From: Trichoplax sp. H2
Taxonomy: Eukaryota; Placozoa; Uniplacotomia; Trichoplacea
Assembly: GCA_003344405.1 (NCBI GenBank)
Contig: NOWV01000169.1
Coordinates: 62,001 to 126,000 of the forward strand
Reading direction: 5' to 3'
Length of the DNA: 64,000 nucleotides
Numbering within the stretch: position 1 is the first letter of the stretch; the number at the start of each line of letters is the position of its first letter. The notes under the pieces are model-generated. The model was not told the origin of the DNA and ran no database searches. It worked only from the letters and a program-made list of their open reading frames with translations. The translations under genes and the position numbers were made by a program. Shown here one piece after another: positions 1 through 12,710 of the stretch.

Positions 1-284
1 CACCATGCGGCTTAGGAAACAAATGTGACTACTTGTGCTTTTAATACATTAAAGTGTAATACTATTTAAAATTTAGACAGCAAGCATATGCAGTGAGCAA
101 TAATTACAACTTGTCTATAATGCCCCATCAATATTTGAATCAAAGTTCCGAAAGAACATTAAAACAAATACGAGTATGTAAGTCATACCACAGAAGCTAG
201 CAATTCTCGTTGCATGCGAATGTAGAAAGCCATACGTTTAGTTAATTAATTTTACAGCGAACTACGAAAAATTGCACTACAAAC

Positions 285-886
285 CTTGCATCTAAGTATC
301 ACACAAAATTGTTTCACCTATAAAGAGTACAAAAATAGGAGAAATTTGTTTAGTAACTGTACTGTATACTCCCTGCTGTAACGTATCCATTTCACTATCT
401 GCATTTAATAATTACCGTGTGTACAGTTACAAGGACTGCATTTGCTAGATTGTTAGGGTACTGTACACTGTACAGTATACAGTACAGTACAGTAATAGTA
501 GAAAGGTTGCATAGTTCTATCATTATATTGTACTGTCTAGAATCAAAGAAACGCAAACAGTAACCTGAGAAAGTTGTTCTTTCGCGAATGGCATTGCTTG
601 AATGTAATACCAGTCATGCAAATGTCTACCGAATATAAAGTCAATTGTATTTTTTCGGGAAGCATTCATTAATTTTGATCTCGACAAGATTAAGTCAGAG
701 AATGATTGATTACTTGCGGGAAAAGACCAAGTTATTAATGAATCTCCATTAACATCGGATTCTGCGATATTGTGGTAGCAGAAATGCAGAGATGTTAAAG
801 GTTTCCCTGAGCATACACGCGTAAATTCATTAATTAACATCAGTACCTATAATATGTAAGCTATGCAATTTCAAACTTCTACTCAT
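285..886 (-). CDS. DENND10: DENND10 (FAM45-like DENN domain protein), N-terminal part only
   Basis: Three exons are supported on the minus strand: 886-847 (start, MSRSLKLHSLHII), 761-565 and 317-285, joined in frame by GT-AG introns. The product reads like the N-terminus of the DENND10/FAM45 family: an acidic ESDVNGD stretch before TWSFP, then IDFIFGRH..DWYYIQ, and after the second intron VKQFCVILRCK, which aligns with the family's VTHFSIVL strand. DENND10 proteins are small atypical DENN proteins linked to Rab27 and late endosomes; that role is family knowledge. Intron 2 (318-564) carries a GTAC-pentamer array. The rest of the roughly 350-residue protein should lie at 1-284 and beyond the left edge, but I could not place exon 4 convincingly. 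The gene is head-to-head with DCTN1, about 0.86 kb start to start. Identity is fairly sure; completeness is not. Confidence 0.78.
421..495. repeat. GTAC-pentamer array in DENND10 intron 2
   Basis: Short run of TACTG/CAGTA pentamers meeting at GTAC and TGTACA palindromes. Same family as the larger spacer arrays elsewhere in the window. Confidence 0.7.
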
Positions 887-1056
887 CTCGTAGTAAAAAT
901 TAAAAGTTCTCGCCTTCCTTTCACTTCTTTACAGGACTTTAATCTAAATTAATAATTTTTAATCTTAAACTCTGCTATAAACGTTTCCACATTCACTGCT
1001 AAGAATCTCTGAGTTACTGTATCCCTAATGTTTACTGTACTGAGTAGTACCTGTAG

Positions 1057-1313
1057 CTACTGTAGTGTCGTGCTGTACTGTACAGTACAAGTACAGTACA
1101 GCTATCATGAACTCAAGTACTCAACGATGCTGTCTGGCAGCAACATACTGTAGCAGCATAGAACTATTTAAATTAAATAGTTTTTAAACTTACTGTACAT
1201 ACCATACATTATAGTACAGTACTGTACTGTACTGTACAGTACATTTAAAACCGTACAGTACAGTAATGTACAATATACTGTACTGTACTGTACTGTACAG
1301 ACCGGTATTACGT
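1057..1313. repeat. GTAC-pentamer array
   Basis: Runs of TACTG on one side and CAGTA on the other, changing orientation at GTAC centres (for example 1076-1098, 1211-1243 and 1275-1298). The changes of orientation create perfect short hairpins. Interrupted by ordinary AT-rich sequence. Confidence 0.8.
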
Positions 1314-1334
1314 TGTAAAATGGTTATACACAGT

Positions 1335-1444
1335 ACACGGTATAAAGTTACTGAACCTCTGACAGGTCTATGACAAATGGTAATACTATCTGTTAAATGA
1401 GCACATTATCGTAAACCGTCAGCAAAGCGACGGGAGTTTGCACT
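1335..1444 (+). repeat. Dispersed 110-bp element, copy A
   Basis: The segment from ACACGGTATAAAG to GGGAGTTTGCACT recurs inverted at 52806-52916. The two copies differ only by two substitutions and two small indels by eye. One end can fold: AAACCGTC at 1413-1420 pairs with the GACGG..GTTT stretch at 1429-1439. Both copies lie between head-to-head gene pairs. It could be a non-autonomous transposable element or a shared promoter module; I see no protein in it. Confidence 0.85.
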
Positions 1445-1742
1445 AAAATTAATTATTCAATACTACAATACAGTACTGTACAGTGCACTTGTGCACTAAA
1501 TGTGCAGTTTGCTGTAGCGTTTACGGCTACACTCCAAAGTAGCTACCAATAATACCGTACACTGTACCGTACTGTACAATACATGTACAAAGTTGTCTAC
1601 AAACTATTAATTGACGGTTACTCTGAGAGGTACTGTACTGTACTGTACTGTACCGTACTCTACAAATTTCACAAAAATTTCTTGAATATCCCTAAATTTG
1701 CAACTCACAAGTTTGCAAACGTCTTAAATATCATTTATTACT

Positions 1743-4700
1743 ATGTCGGAAAAAAGTATCAAACTTGGTCAAAAGGTAGAAGTACCCGGTCGTGGATATA
1801 TAGGCACTGTTGCGTATATTGGCTCTACCTCCTTTGCTCCGGGTAAATGGGTCGGGATAATTTTGGATGAGCCAAAAGGCAAAAATAATGGCACAGTACA
1901 GGGCAAGCGATATTTTACATGTGAAGATAATTTTGGCATGTTTGTAAGACCTACACAAATTAATATTCTTGAAGAAGTACCGTCGACCGACGTAACTTCA
2001 AGTTCCGAGAAATTATCGTATGTTAAATTAACGTAACTAAACATTGCTACTGGTGTTATCTATTTTAACAAATTCAAAATTTATCGATACAGGCTGCAGT
2101 GCACAGTGCAGTACAAGGCGCAGTCACTTAGTTAAGGCTAATTATAAGTACGCGTATTGCGTGATGAAAAATATTGATATGTTACTATGCTAATTTTTTC
2201 TATGAAAGTACGAACTTACGCACTGTTATAACGAAACTCGAAATAGTTACTTTGAGCTAATAAGATAACGTTTTGGATATTCTTGCCTTCAGCTCTGTCA
2301 TTGTTAATGATCATTAGTCTAACTCAAAAGGGGTTAAGTTCATGGAAATTTGCTATTTAACCTGAGTTAGCAATTTATTTAGTGTATATCATATGGGTAT
2401 GTCAGACGCCTTGAATGAATTAATCGAATAGGAAATCGTAGTTAATTATTACCGTGATCTCTATATTCAGTGTATATTCACATGATTGTTGGGATCAAAG
2501 GTCCGGTTTAACCATTTAAATTTTACATTCAAAAACATAACCACTACTTATGGTATGTAATATTTATGATGGCGTTATTGCGTCGTGCATATAGTGTTCC
2601 TGTTGAATCGAAGAGAAGAAACACTGGGCCATCTTCCCCGACGTCTCCGAGAACTCCTGCAGTGTCCGTTAGTGCAAGTACCAGTACTGAAAAGCTTAAG
2701 TGAGTAAGATTACTGAGTACTGGGTTATCGTTGACTTTAAAATTTTCTGTTTACTTATATGATCATTATTAATTAATTCAATAACATCGAATTTACTTAG
2801 CACTGCGGTAGATTTATAATAAGGTTACATGGGTAATTTCAGAAGTCTTTAAAGACTTTTTTTCGATTCACTCTACTGTACTAATACAGTAGTATGATGT
2901 TATGATATTAATAATTTCATAGCGTTCCTACGGAATCAAAGCGTCGAAATACCGGACCTTCAAAAGATAAATCCACAGTACCTACTGGAGTTAAGACAGG
3001 AAAATCCGGGCCCCAAATATCGGTGATTGTAGCTAAAGATGCAAGCACTAATATTAGCAAACCGCTACCTTCTCCCAAAAATGCTACCAAAAATTCTTCT
3101 ATTGTCAATCCTGTATCAAAGCAGCCGTCAATAACCTCTGATGGTCACTCCGTCAAGTGTAAGGTTTCATTCAAAGTTTGTAAAACGTATCTGTCTTATG
3201 TAATCCGTAGCTAAGATTTAATATCGTTGCTTCAAAATTATATGCTAGTGGAAACGTCTACATCCAACGATAATGCGGAGGAATTATTAATCCTGAAGCG
3301 AAAACGAGAAGAAGATGCGTTAAAGATGAAAGATTACGAGAAGCTAAAATTGCAGTTGCAACAGGTTGAATAATATCTAATGTCATCGTTTTTTTATGTT
3401 TATTGACGCTAAGGTCCAATTTTATGTAGTTAAATGAATTCAAAATAAAATGGCAGGAAGCACAATCGGATTTGCAGAAGAAGCTTAAAGAAGCAAAAAA
3501 GGTTCAATTTAAAATCCTGACGGCAAGTCCGTCATCATGAAAAGATTTTGATTCTGCATATGTATAATATAACGACAGCAATAATAATTTCATTAAACTT
3601 TAGGAAGCTAAGGAAGCTATTGAATTTAAGGAAAAGTTTGAAACGGAAATGCAAGAAAAAGAGGAATTGCTTCAGTTAGCTATGCTAGACAAGGAATTGG
3701 CCAATGAAAAGGTACAGCATACTTAGACTGGATCAGAGCAGGCACCTTGAAAGATATACTTCTAGAATAGTATGCTATGCTGCTTCACTGAGTAGCATTG
3801 ACGAACATCACAACTCTTTGTAGGTGCTTGTATTACAGGATGAATGTGAGCAAAGCTTAGAAAATATTGAAGAACTAAAAAGTGAGATTGAACTACTGAA
3901 AGGTGAAGTTGAAGACCTAAAAGGTGAAGTTTTTGTCTTCTTTTAGTAACCCAGATTACAATCAATAAGGCGCTACCAATTACATGATACTTTAATGCTT
4001 TACTAATGAATCCGTAAAAATACTCATTGAACAGCTACCGGGAGTAATAATGATAGTGAAACAACTCATCAGGTCCAGTTACTACAGAAACAACAAAGAC
4101 AGCTTAAGGATGCCTTAATTAAGTGCGCTTGATATCACAGATACAATATCGAAAGACAATATTCTATAGTTAATTAATTTAACCTCTATTGTGTTATTGT
4201 TCCAACTAGAATGCGAGAGTTATCTATGTCCGAAAGGCAGGATCACGCCCAAACTGCTGAAGAGTTGAAAAAAAAGTCATCTCAGCTGAAGTCTATAAAT
4301 GCTGATGTAGCGAAACTTAGAACAGAACTGGCGGTAGGAGGCTACTATCTCTTTATATACGCGCATATTACTGTTCGAAACGTGTTAAATTGCAAAGTTA
4401 ACGTTGCATACGTTTGTGTGTCTTAGAATGCGGAAGAAACTATTGAAATTTTAAAAGAACAAGTTGATGCCGCTGTTGGAGCACAAGACATGTTAGAAAA
4501 ACTAACAGATAATAATTTAGAGCTTGATGAAAGAAACAGGGAGCTAAATGAACAAATCGATGAATTGGTAACAAGTGCTAACAAACGCTAAAGCCTATTG
4601 TTAATTGATTAATTAATTATATTACAATCGAAATTACTCTGATTTAATTTAATAATAGCAATTAAATAAAATATCTGTCACATCTTTTACCATTTTCATA

Positions 4701-7700
4701 GGAAGCACTGGTCGATATGAACGACGAATTAGAAGAGAACCATCAAGAACTAGAGAGGGACTTGAGAGACGAAATAGCTTCTTTAACGAATGAACTACTT
4801 GAGGTATAGATGTGTACTAAAAAATTGTGAGGATTTTATTTCGAATTTTGACTAGCTGATTTAATCTTTCAATATAAAATCGCAGCTGCCTCATATACAA
4901 TTGAATAAAGCTCATACCTTTGCGGTACATTACTTTCGATCGTTTAATAATTAATCTATTTTCTCATCGAATTTCACGGTGTTAGAGAAACCAACGACTA
5001 GAGATAGCAATAAATACAACTGCAGATCAATCAAGTACCATCAATAAATTCCGTGACTTAGTACAACAACTACAGGTAATGCTTTTAAAGTCGCAAAGTT
5101 AATTAGAATGTAATGGAATGTTACTGTCAAAAAGTATAATTACTATCTACTTGATTATACAACTTTGCTAGGAAGAAAATGTGTCTTATCGAGAAAAGTT
5201 AGAGTCAAATATTGTATCAGAAAGCCCTAAAATAAATACTCAAGCCATTGACTACAAACTAAAAATGGCAACCACGAAAGCACACGGCAAAGTATGACCT
5301 ACAAATTTAACATCATTAATAGTCAATTATCCTTAAACTACTTTATCTTTAACCGGTACTTCCTAGGCGATTGATATCGAACTATTAAAAGTAGAGATCT
5401 CAATGCTGAACTATTATAACGACTTACTACTGACGTTCTTACCAAAATCATTTGTTGACAACGGTGGTAAGATTCGATCACACCATTATTGAAATTTAAT
5501 AACCAATGGAACTATTTTATGATATTTGTTTCACTTTTCGTTAGGCGAACGTGACTGTTTACTAGTTATGACTCTAATGAATCGAGTTTCACGCAAGTCC
5601 TCCATCATCTCAACACAAGTAAAAGAAAGGGTAAGCATTTTTTGACATTTGTGTTAATATACTTTTTATCTTGTTTCTATGCTTGACTTTAGCTATTAAC
5701 TTTATTACAGTTTGCAATAGGTGACGCTCTAGATCTTACCAATGTGGATACTTCGCAATTAGAGAGAGTAGAATTTGGATGTAGAATAATTCAGGAATTT
5801 TCAAATCTAATTATCATAGTTAACAGAATCGAAAGGTTAGATACTTATTAACTAACTATGTTGGATATTTCATATTACAAATATCAGTTACACTGCATCA
5901 TTGTATTTTTTGTGTTATCAGTAATTCTGAGTGTGTGCTAATTATCTAGTGCCATGTCGGTATGCAGTATGGAGATTTTTAGTAAATTAGGAAGTTTATA
6001 TGCAGACACTCTTCCTCATGAAAAAGCTATTGATAATATTATAGAATTGCTACGAAAAGATCAGGTCTGAATGAGCATTAATAGAACAGCGCTATGTTTA
6101 AAAATGAAGCTGCTAAATAATTTGTATTTTATATGTGCATAGTTGGACGAAAACTGCTCATTGGATTCTCTGCAGAAATGTTTAGCATTTTTTAAGGTTT
6201 TTCAAGTAGAATAGAAATTAATATTCAAACTTTTACGTCATTAAACTGACAATCTCCATAAATTCGCTGCTTGTGTGATAGCACCTAGTTAACACGCACC
6301 TAACAAATGAACCTATCGACCATTGTTTGTTCCTTTGTGATCATGCAAATTGTTTGGGTTGCTTAGCTGACTATTTGTCCGTGAATCTATCTGGGTTATT
6401 GATAATTGGGAAGGTAATAAAATAGCGGTACTTCTTAAAGCAGTACGTTTTTTTAATGTGGCCATTATAATTTCCATTTATAAATGATATGCATTGTTTC
6501 GAAAGCATGTAGATAATAGTCATGTTAAGCAATGGCTGACTGATCTATCGAGGATAATTATGAATATCCGACAACACTGCCGAAAGGTAACCGTATTTTA
6601 AAACTGTGTTCTTTTTCAAATCTCACTACTAAACGTAAACAGCATTAAACGATGGAAGAGATTGCAATGTAATATGAATCTGATGAATTATAATTATTAG
6701 GTTAAAAGGAACATCCCGCAAGATGGAAACAGTATAATTGAACTCCCAAAAAAGGTAATGAAAATTACTTCCTTTTGGTATTGTAATATACAATGGATAC
6801 TTTATAGTTTGATTGTCTTACAGATTTATGATACATTGTCTGAGCATAATGATTGCTTAAGAACGTTGGGTTTCCTGTTCCAAGATGTATGTTCGAATAT
6901 TAATGTACAGGCAATCTCACCGGGAGGTATGGTCTCACTTACTGATAATGAAAATAATTTCCTTCTGTTAGATAAAGTTCTATTGAGCTGTTATTAAATT
7001 TCGGTAATAAAAATTCCAATCTTATTTGATGACCTACGGTATCTTAATTGACGTTTTTAGAAGATGTTAATATATCTGAATATGAACTCGAGAATACTAT
7101 TCTAAAATTGATTCATAAATCCTACGGAAGTGAATCTTCCTTGGAATCACTACGGTAATACAAACTGTAGGATTTTATTATTCCTCAGTAGCGTATGTAC
7201 TATTTGCTTGTTATTTTTGGCTAGCGTAAGATTCCAATTCCTATTGAGCAAAATCGGCGCTTACTTGCGAATGATTTCACAGGCATTGCTACCGATCTTA
7301 GTCTTGTATTAAAATACATCGATAGTGTTCGAGTTTAACAACTGTAAAAAACTATTTTCTCTTGTATAGTGATTTACTAGAGAAAATTGAATTCGATATG
7401 CAAACGATTGCTGATGCCTTGCAAAGTGGTGAATATGACAATGAAGGCAATAAGGGATACAAGGTTGAGTACACTATAGTATCAGTATGAGTTCATTTCA
7501 CTTGTATTTTCGTCACCTACTGCAATAGGAAACATTTGCTTACACTAATTGTTGCAGTAATTTTTTTGAACCACCTAATTGATAGGGAGAGGCCCCTTAT
7601 TCTATCCGAGCTAAAGAAATGATTGGAATCATTGACAGTGCTGTTGCAGTTGAAAAGAAGTTAAAAGAGAAAGAAGAAACGGTCACTGAACTTCGAAAGG

Positions 7701-9580
7701 GTCTTAAGGGAAAGGTTATACTGGATATACTATTAGAAATAAGATTTATGTAAAGCCTATCCTTGCGTTACAGACCCTATAAATGTTACTGTCATATCAT
7801 GCCTAGAATGATGAAATAGGAGAGCTCAAAGTACGAATTAATATGTTGGAGAAACGTGTTGAAAATGCGACAAAAGAGGTGCCCTGAAGAGTGATGAATG
7901 CCATTTTTTAAGGCTTGCTATTAATTGCTATTTTCCGATATTTGTGCAGTCGCAAGCCCACCTTCAGGATTTAGAAAGGAAACTAGAACACACGAAAGAA
8001 GAATTGGCTAAGAAGGAGAGGTTATCAATTATTCAATCGTTGCTTCAGTCTATAATTAACTTAAATTAAAATACTATGAAACTGAATTAGTGTGTTTGAA
8101 GCTGCGATGGATGGACTACAACAAGACATTGAAGATTTAGAGAGAGAAAAAGAAGAATTAGAGAAAAGGCTGAATACTGTCGCTAAAAAATCGATGATGA
8201 CTAATATTTCTCAACGTGGTCCGCCATCTGGAATAGCTGCTATTGTTGCTGGATTAAGCGGATCATCAGGCACTGATCTTAATACTGATAGTAACACTAT
8301 TACACCTGGATCTATAATTGCTGGTGAAACGTCTCAAGTTGTTATCCGAGATTCTGACAGTATTTTGAAACAGGTTCTTAAAATAGCTATGCTTAAAAAT
8401 TGTACGTGCTTGAACTAAATCAACTTCATGGAGTCAATATTTTAAAGAATGATACAAAAAATCTTATGCTAGGTGGATATTTTAAAGTCAACGGTTCGCT
8501 ATCTTAGAAATGAAAACCTTCGATTAAAGGGAGAGAAAGCTAAGGTTCTCTATATATGTATTATTATTATTTAAATTCGCTCATAGTGATCTGGCTATTA
8601 CAATACTTTTAAACCTGTATATAACGTTTAAAACAAATTGATTGCATCTGGCTTTGTTAGATTGAATTAGCAAGCCTCCCACCAATAATATTGCCGAATA
8701 GTTTAAGTAAGCCTTACGATGAATTAGAAGCAGAAAAAGAAGCTGATGGAAACACGGAAACTATAGACGGTAAGGCAACAGATGTTTATAATTTTATTAT
8801 CTACCTCTAATATAATCAACTGACGTGTTTTACTAGATGAGCAAGAAAAAGAAACGAAAATTGATGTGAACAAAGAAAATTCTACAGATACAACATTTCA
8901 GATTGCCTCCTCGAGAGCACCCATGCAAATTAAGTCAAGGTCTACCACTAAAACTACTGAATACTCTGTACAATCAGTTGTGCGAGAAATATGTGATGTC
9001 CTTCATGTTAGTACTGTATTCGTAATATTAAAATTTTTTATTAAGAATTTTCACAACATATATTTTGATTTAAAATTCTTCATCTGTAAAATCTAACCAC
9101 AGAGAATTGAGTCCGCTAGTTCAAATCCGATAGTGGTTGATATTAGCAACAGAAAGCCTGGAAATGTACCAGCCTCAGAAAAACAAAAACCTAGTCACCA
9201 GCTGGTAAACAGGGTTGCTTCTCTAAATGAACTGCAATCCTCGTATGACCAACTTCAAAAAAAAGTATCAACATTTGTTGCTAATCGACTTCCTGGTGGT
9301 GTATCAAAGACTACATTTTCTTCATTTGTTACCCCTGTTTTCTCGAAGGTATTTAAATCATACATAAATTTCTTATCTTTACTTTATAATTAAGTCTTTA
9401 ATACGATAGCATCTTTACTCACTGTATTAATCATCCTAGTCATTCTATGAACAAGCTGCTACTCCTGTTATTGGAAAAGTAACGATACCAACTTTGGAGA
9501 ACGAGTATAAAATGGACAGACATAACTTATTGTTACAGCATTCTCAATGGCATGCTCTGCATACATTATTTGTTCGATAG
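1743..9580 (+). CDS. DCTN1: Dynactin subunit 1, p150Glued
   Basis: Largest dynactin subunit, which links dynein to microtubules and cargo. A 33-exon model closes in frame at 1340 aa (human about 1278): 1743-2032, 2595-2699, 2923-3158, 3249-3364, 3430-3501, 3604-3711, 3824-3923, 4035-4122, 4210-4333, 4427-4567, 4702-4803, 4986-5075, 5172-5291, 5367-5466, 5545-5630, 5711-5835, 5950-6064, 6143-6196, 6282-6413, 6506-6586, 6701-6754, 6824-6926, 7061-7154, 7370-7463, 7586-7714, 7807-7878, 7950-8020, 8091-8373, 8473-8544, 8661-8769, 8837-9006, 9103-9348, 9440-9580. The CAP-Gly domain occupies residues 9-70, with GKNNG at 46-50 where vertebrates have GKNDG. A basic Ser/Thr-rich linker with a duplicated exon follows, then coiled coil 1 (about 215-560), a globular middle, coiled coil 2 (about 910-1030) with the conserved GPPSGIA just after it, and the C-terminal region. 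CAP-Gly starts almost at the N-terminus, so the usual short leader is missing. A possible poly(A) signal AATAAA is at 9935-9940. Confidence 0.95.
2595..3158 (+). other. DCTN1: Duplicated exon pair in the DCTN1 basic linker
   Basis: Exon 2 (2595-2699) and exon 3 (2923-3158) both open with the same phase and the same motif VP-[V/T][10 protein letters not shown], then diverge into Ser/Pro/Lys-rich tails. This looks like an old tandem exon duplication inside the microtubule-binding basic region. Exon 2 is 105 nt, so it can be skipped without a frame change. Confidence 0.85.
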
Positions 9581-12500
9581 TTATTGATTCTTGCTACTAT
9601 CTGTTTTGAAATTTATTCTATTTGATGTAGATTCTACTATGGATGAGATTATGCGAATTAGTGTTAAACAAAACTTTTTATAAACACTAAAAGATCGATC
9701 GACTGCTCGTACTAAATTTGTTAATTCATTTACTATTTTGAAAGTTTCTGATTATCCTAGTATTGCGTGTTTGAAGTAAAAGTGTTCTACGTATGAGCTA
9801 TTTTATGCTATTTGTACGATCATTAGAAACATTAGAAGCAAATTGTACTGTACGATATTTTCAAACTTTTAAAGTAATTGCGCTACTCTAACTTTGACGA
9901 TAAAGAGTAAGTTTGTATCTTAATGGTTTTAATGAATAAAGCCAAATACTTAAAATTTTTTAACAGTATACAACGTGCGCGTATTACGAAAGCTTTCTTC
10001 AAAGTAGGATTAACTTAGTTTTTTTCATAGAAATTTATTGTTGTCTTTAAACTATACATAAAGTAAATGTCCTGTAATTATTTGAAATAAAGCAATATAT
10101 GTAAATTTTTAGCATCAGCTGTTATGTCCCGTTTATACATTTTACAATTATTTCTTTATATAATTCTGAGATACCAAACTTACAGGAAGAAATTAGCATG
10201 CTTTACTATAAATTTCGTATCTCAGTAAGCGTAGTTTACATTGTTTGCATACACTCCATAATAATATCAATGTGCAGAAAATTTCATTGATAACTCGCAT
10301 AGACTATATGAGTGATTTTAATACCGTAAATATGAAAATGGGAGGGAGGGGACTGTACAGTACATTGTATAAGTTTAGAGCAAGACTGATATCCTAGGGA
10401 CCGTAAGTGCTGTTATTGAGGTTCTGAAGTAGTTTTGTTACCAGACATTCAAATGTGTGACTCTTCTTTAAATGTTACTAGTTGAGATAGATAAATATAA
10501 TTGTTCAGAAAGCTTATTAGCTAATGCAATGAATTACTAGTAGTCAGCTATTTTTATTATAGAACAGAATACATTCCTACTTAAAATTTATCTTAAGCCC
10601 GCGCTTGCAGGAGTAATTACGTATACTAGCGGCACGATTATCGGGTAGTGGGATACATAAATTACGGAGAATTCTTCAAACTTGACATTCGAAATTTGGA
10701 TAAATAATTAATTTACGTGCAACTAATATTTTTATACCGTAGTGGTGTATGAATCGTAAATTATGTACTGTGCTCATGTTGGTTAATCTGAAATATCAAA
10801 TACAATATATGCTTCTCCTTTGCCTTACAGTATTATACATATAAGGAAATTTAGTGGAGTTGATGGATACTAATTTGTTGATTTAATAGAGACAAAAATT
10901 ACATAGTTTAGAAGTAGTCATGTCACAGTAATAAACCGGACAAATATACGAGTAATTGTAGCAGATTATATCGATGAAAAGATTAAGAGCAGTAAAATAA
11001 GGTTGGAATAAGATACTTTTTAAGTCCTTCTAACTGAGCTTAAAACAATCGTACGCATAAATGCATTAAACGATTATCGTATCAAAACCAGTATATCTCG
11101 CCAAAATGTATCAGTAAACTTTTACTAAAAGCCATCGCACTTTGCTAATGCAATACTGTAATATGAATAAATCTGAAATAAAATTAAATTCAAGGTAATA
11201 TTATAAAGCTATTTCTATACTTAGGATTCATTGCGAGCATTTAGCCTACTGTGTTATATCATGTAGTAAAGGACCGGTAGATTTTTTCTCTCCTAGTTTA
11301 GCTATTCAGTAACTATGGTAACTATAGTATTGATCTACAATCAATTTTAGATTTGATCTCAGTATAAAATCTCTCAGCAAGATAACGCAGAAGGAAAAAC
11401 TTCAGAATGTATTAAGTAGCATTGCCATATTTTAATACGTTTAAACTCGTTGATTAAGCCAAGTAGGAGGACTTGGCTTTAGGCGAAATATACCTTAATA
11501 ATTTAAAATATTACAAAAACTTGACTATAGTACGATGGATGCTTCTATGTAAGTCAATTCACTAAAGTAATATTACTATTTACTATTACTGTCTAGTGGT
11601 AGCCTTAGTGCAATATTTACAAAAATTACAGTCGCACAAAAACTACATAGAAAGTTATATGGTGTGTTGAGTTTATTTATTAATGTAATGCATTAAAAAC
11701 AAGGGTGAGTTAATTATAATAATTATAGGTATCTTAAACTAAGTTAAATAGGCATGTGGTCCGCGACTGGAGTCGTTGACGTCAGTAAACAACAGCTGAC
11801 TGGTTGCGGAATAAGAAATTTTCATAACTATTACATTTTCAACAAGTATACTTGAAGTCCTCACGTCGAACGTAATAAAAAGCTATGCTGACACAAACAC
11901 TATCTTACTGACTTTAATTCAGTACTCATGGTAATTTTCATTTAAAACGGATATTCTTTAGAGCTTAAATTCGAAAAGAACAATCGTATTTGCTACTGAA
12001 CAGCAGATAGACCATTCTAGTCACATTACAATTAAACTGTTTGAGTATACATATGTATACATTATTGAATAATATAGGGAATCCGGAATACGTCATTGTA
12101 AAAGTACATTAACAAGAAGCATCAAGGTATATTTATATTCGTAATCTTATATTATCCCAAAATGCACATTAGCCAAAAACTACCAAATCTACCGCATTTG
12201 GATTTATTCTTTTTTGGAGGCGCTGTTGTTTGATCTTTTTCATTAACATTTCTCGAGGTCCCATTTTTTGTTAATGAAAGTATCTTGTTTAGCAAGGAGG
12301 ATCTTCGTTGTGAATCATCTATTTATTATAATCATGTAATCTTATATATTAATAGAACTGGAAACACATGATACAATTAAATCATAACCACAGAAATTGA
12401 AATAACGGTTGTTCTAGAACTATGTACACATCCTACTATTATATAGTATGACATATTCACTATTACTATTCAGCTATTTGAAATAATGTAAAATATAGTA

Positions 12501-12710
12501 TGTGTAGCGTATTTACCTGATTTAAGTATATTCGATATGAATTATTAATTTAGTGTTTTTCATTACAGTATAATAAAATATGTCAACGATGGAGTACTTA
12601 TATATTTATATTACATCATTGGAATGAGACTTATTTTCAAGTTAATGTAAAAATTGTTCCAAATGTGAAAAATATTTATAGTAGAAAATGCTCTGAAGGT
12701 CTCGATGGTT
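9581..12710. other. Gene-poor convergent spacer, left part
   Basis: AT-rich sequence with no supported exon. Contents noted: AATAAA at 9935-9940 (possible DCTN1 poly(A) signal), a short GTAC motif near 10350-10370 and a full palindromic CRE-type site TGACGTCA at 11778-11785. Confidence 0.6.

Larger units (their letters stand above)
887..1742. other. Divergent spacer DENND10 / DCTN1
   Basis: No coding exon seen. It holds two groups of GTAC-pentamer repeats (about 1057-1313 and 1463-1660) and one copy of a 110-bp dispersed element (1335-1444). As the only DNA between two opposite-strand starts it must include both promoters. I saw no clear TATA box at a useful distance from either start. Confidence 0.7.

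Noticed and set aside
523-564. C-terminal part of the DENND10 ORF (VTVCVSLILDS)
   Set aside because: This is intron read-through. Splicing at 565 to the exon 317-285 gives a better family match in the correct phase.
7225-7312. Open stretch in DCTN1 between exons 23 and 24
   Set aside because: Joining 7154 directly to 7370 restores the family sequence in frame. The stretch has no counterpart in p150Glued.
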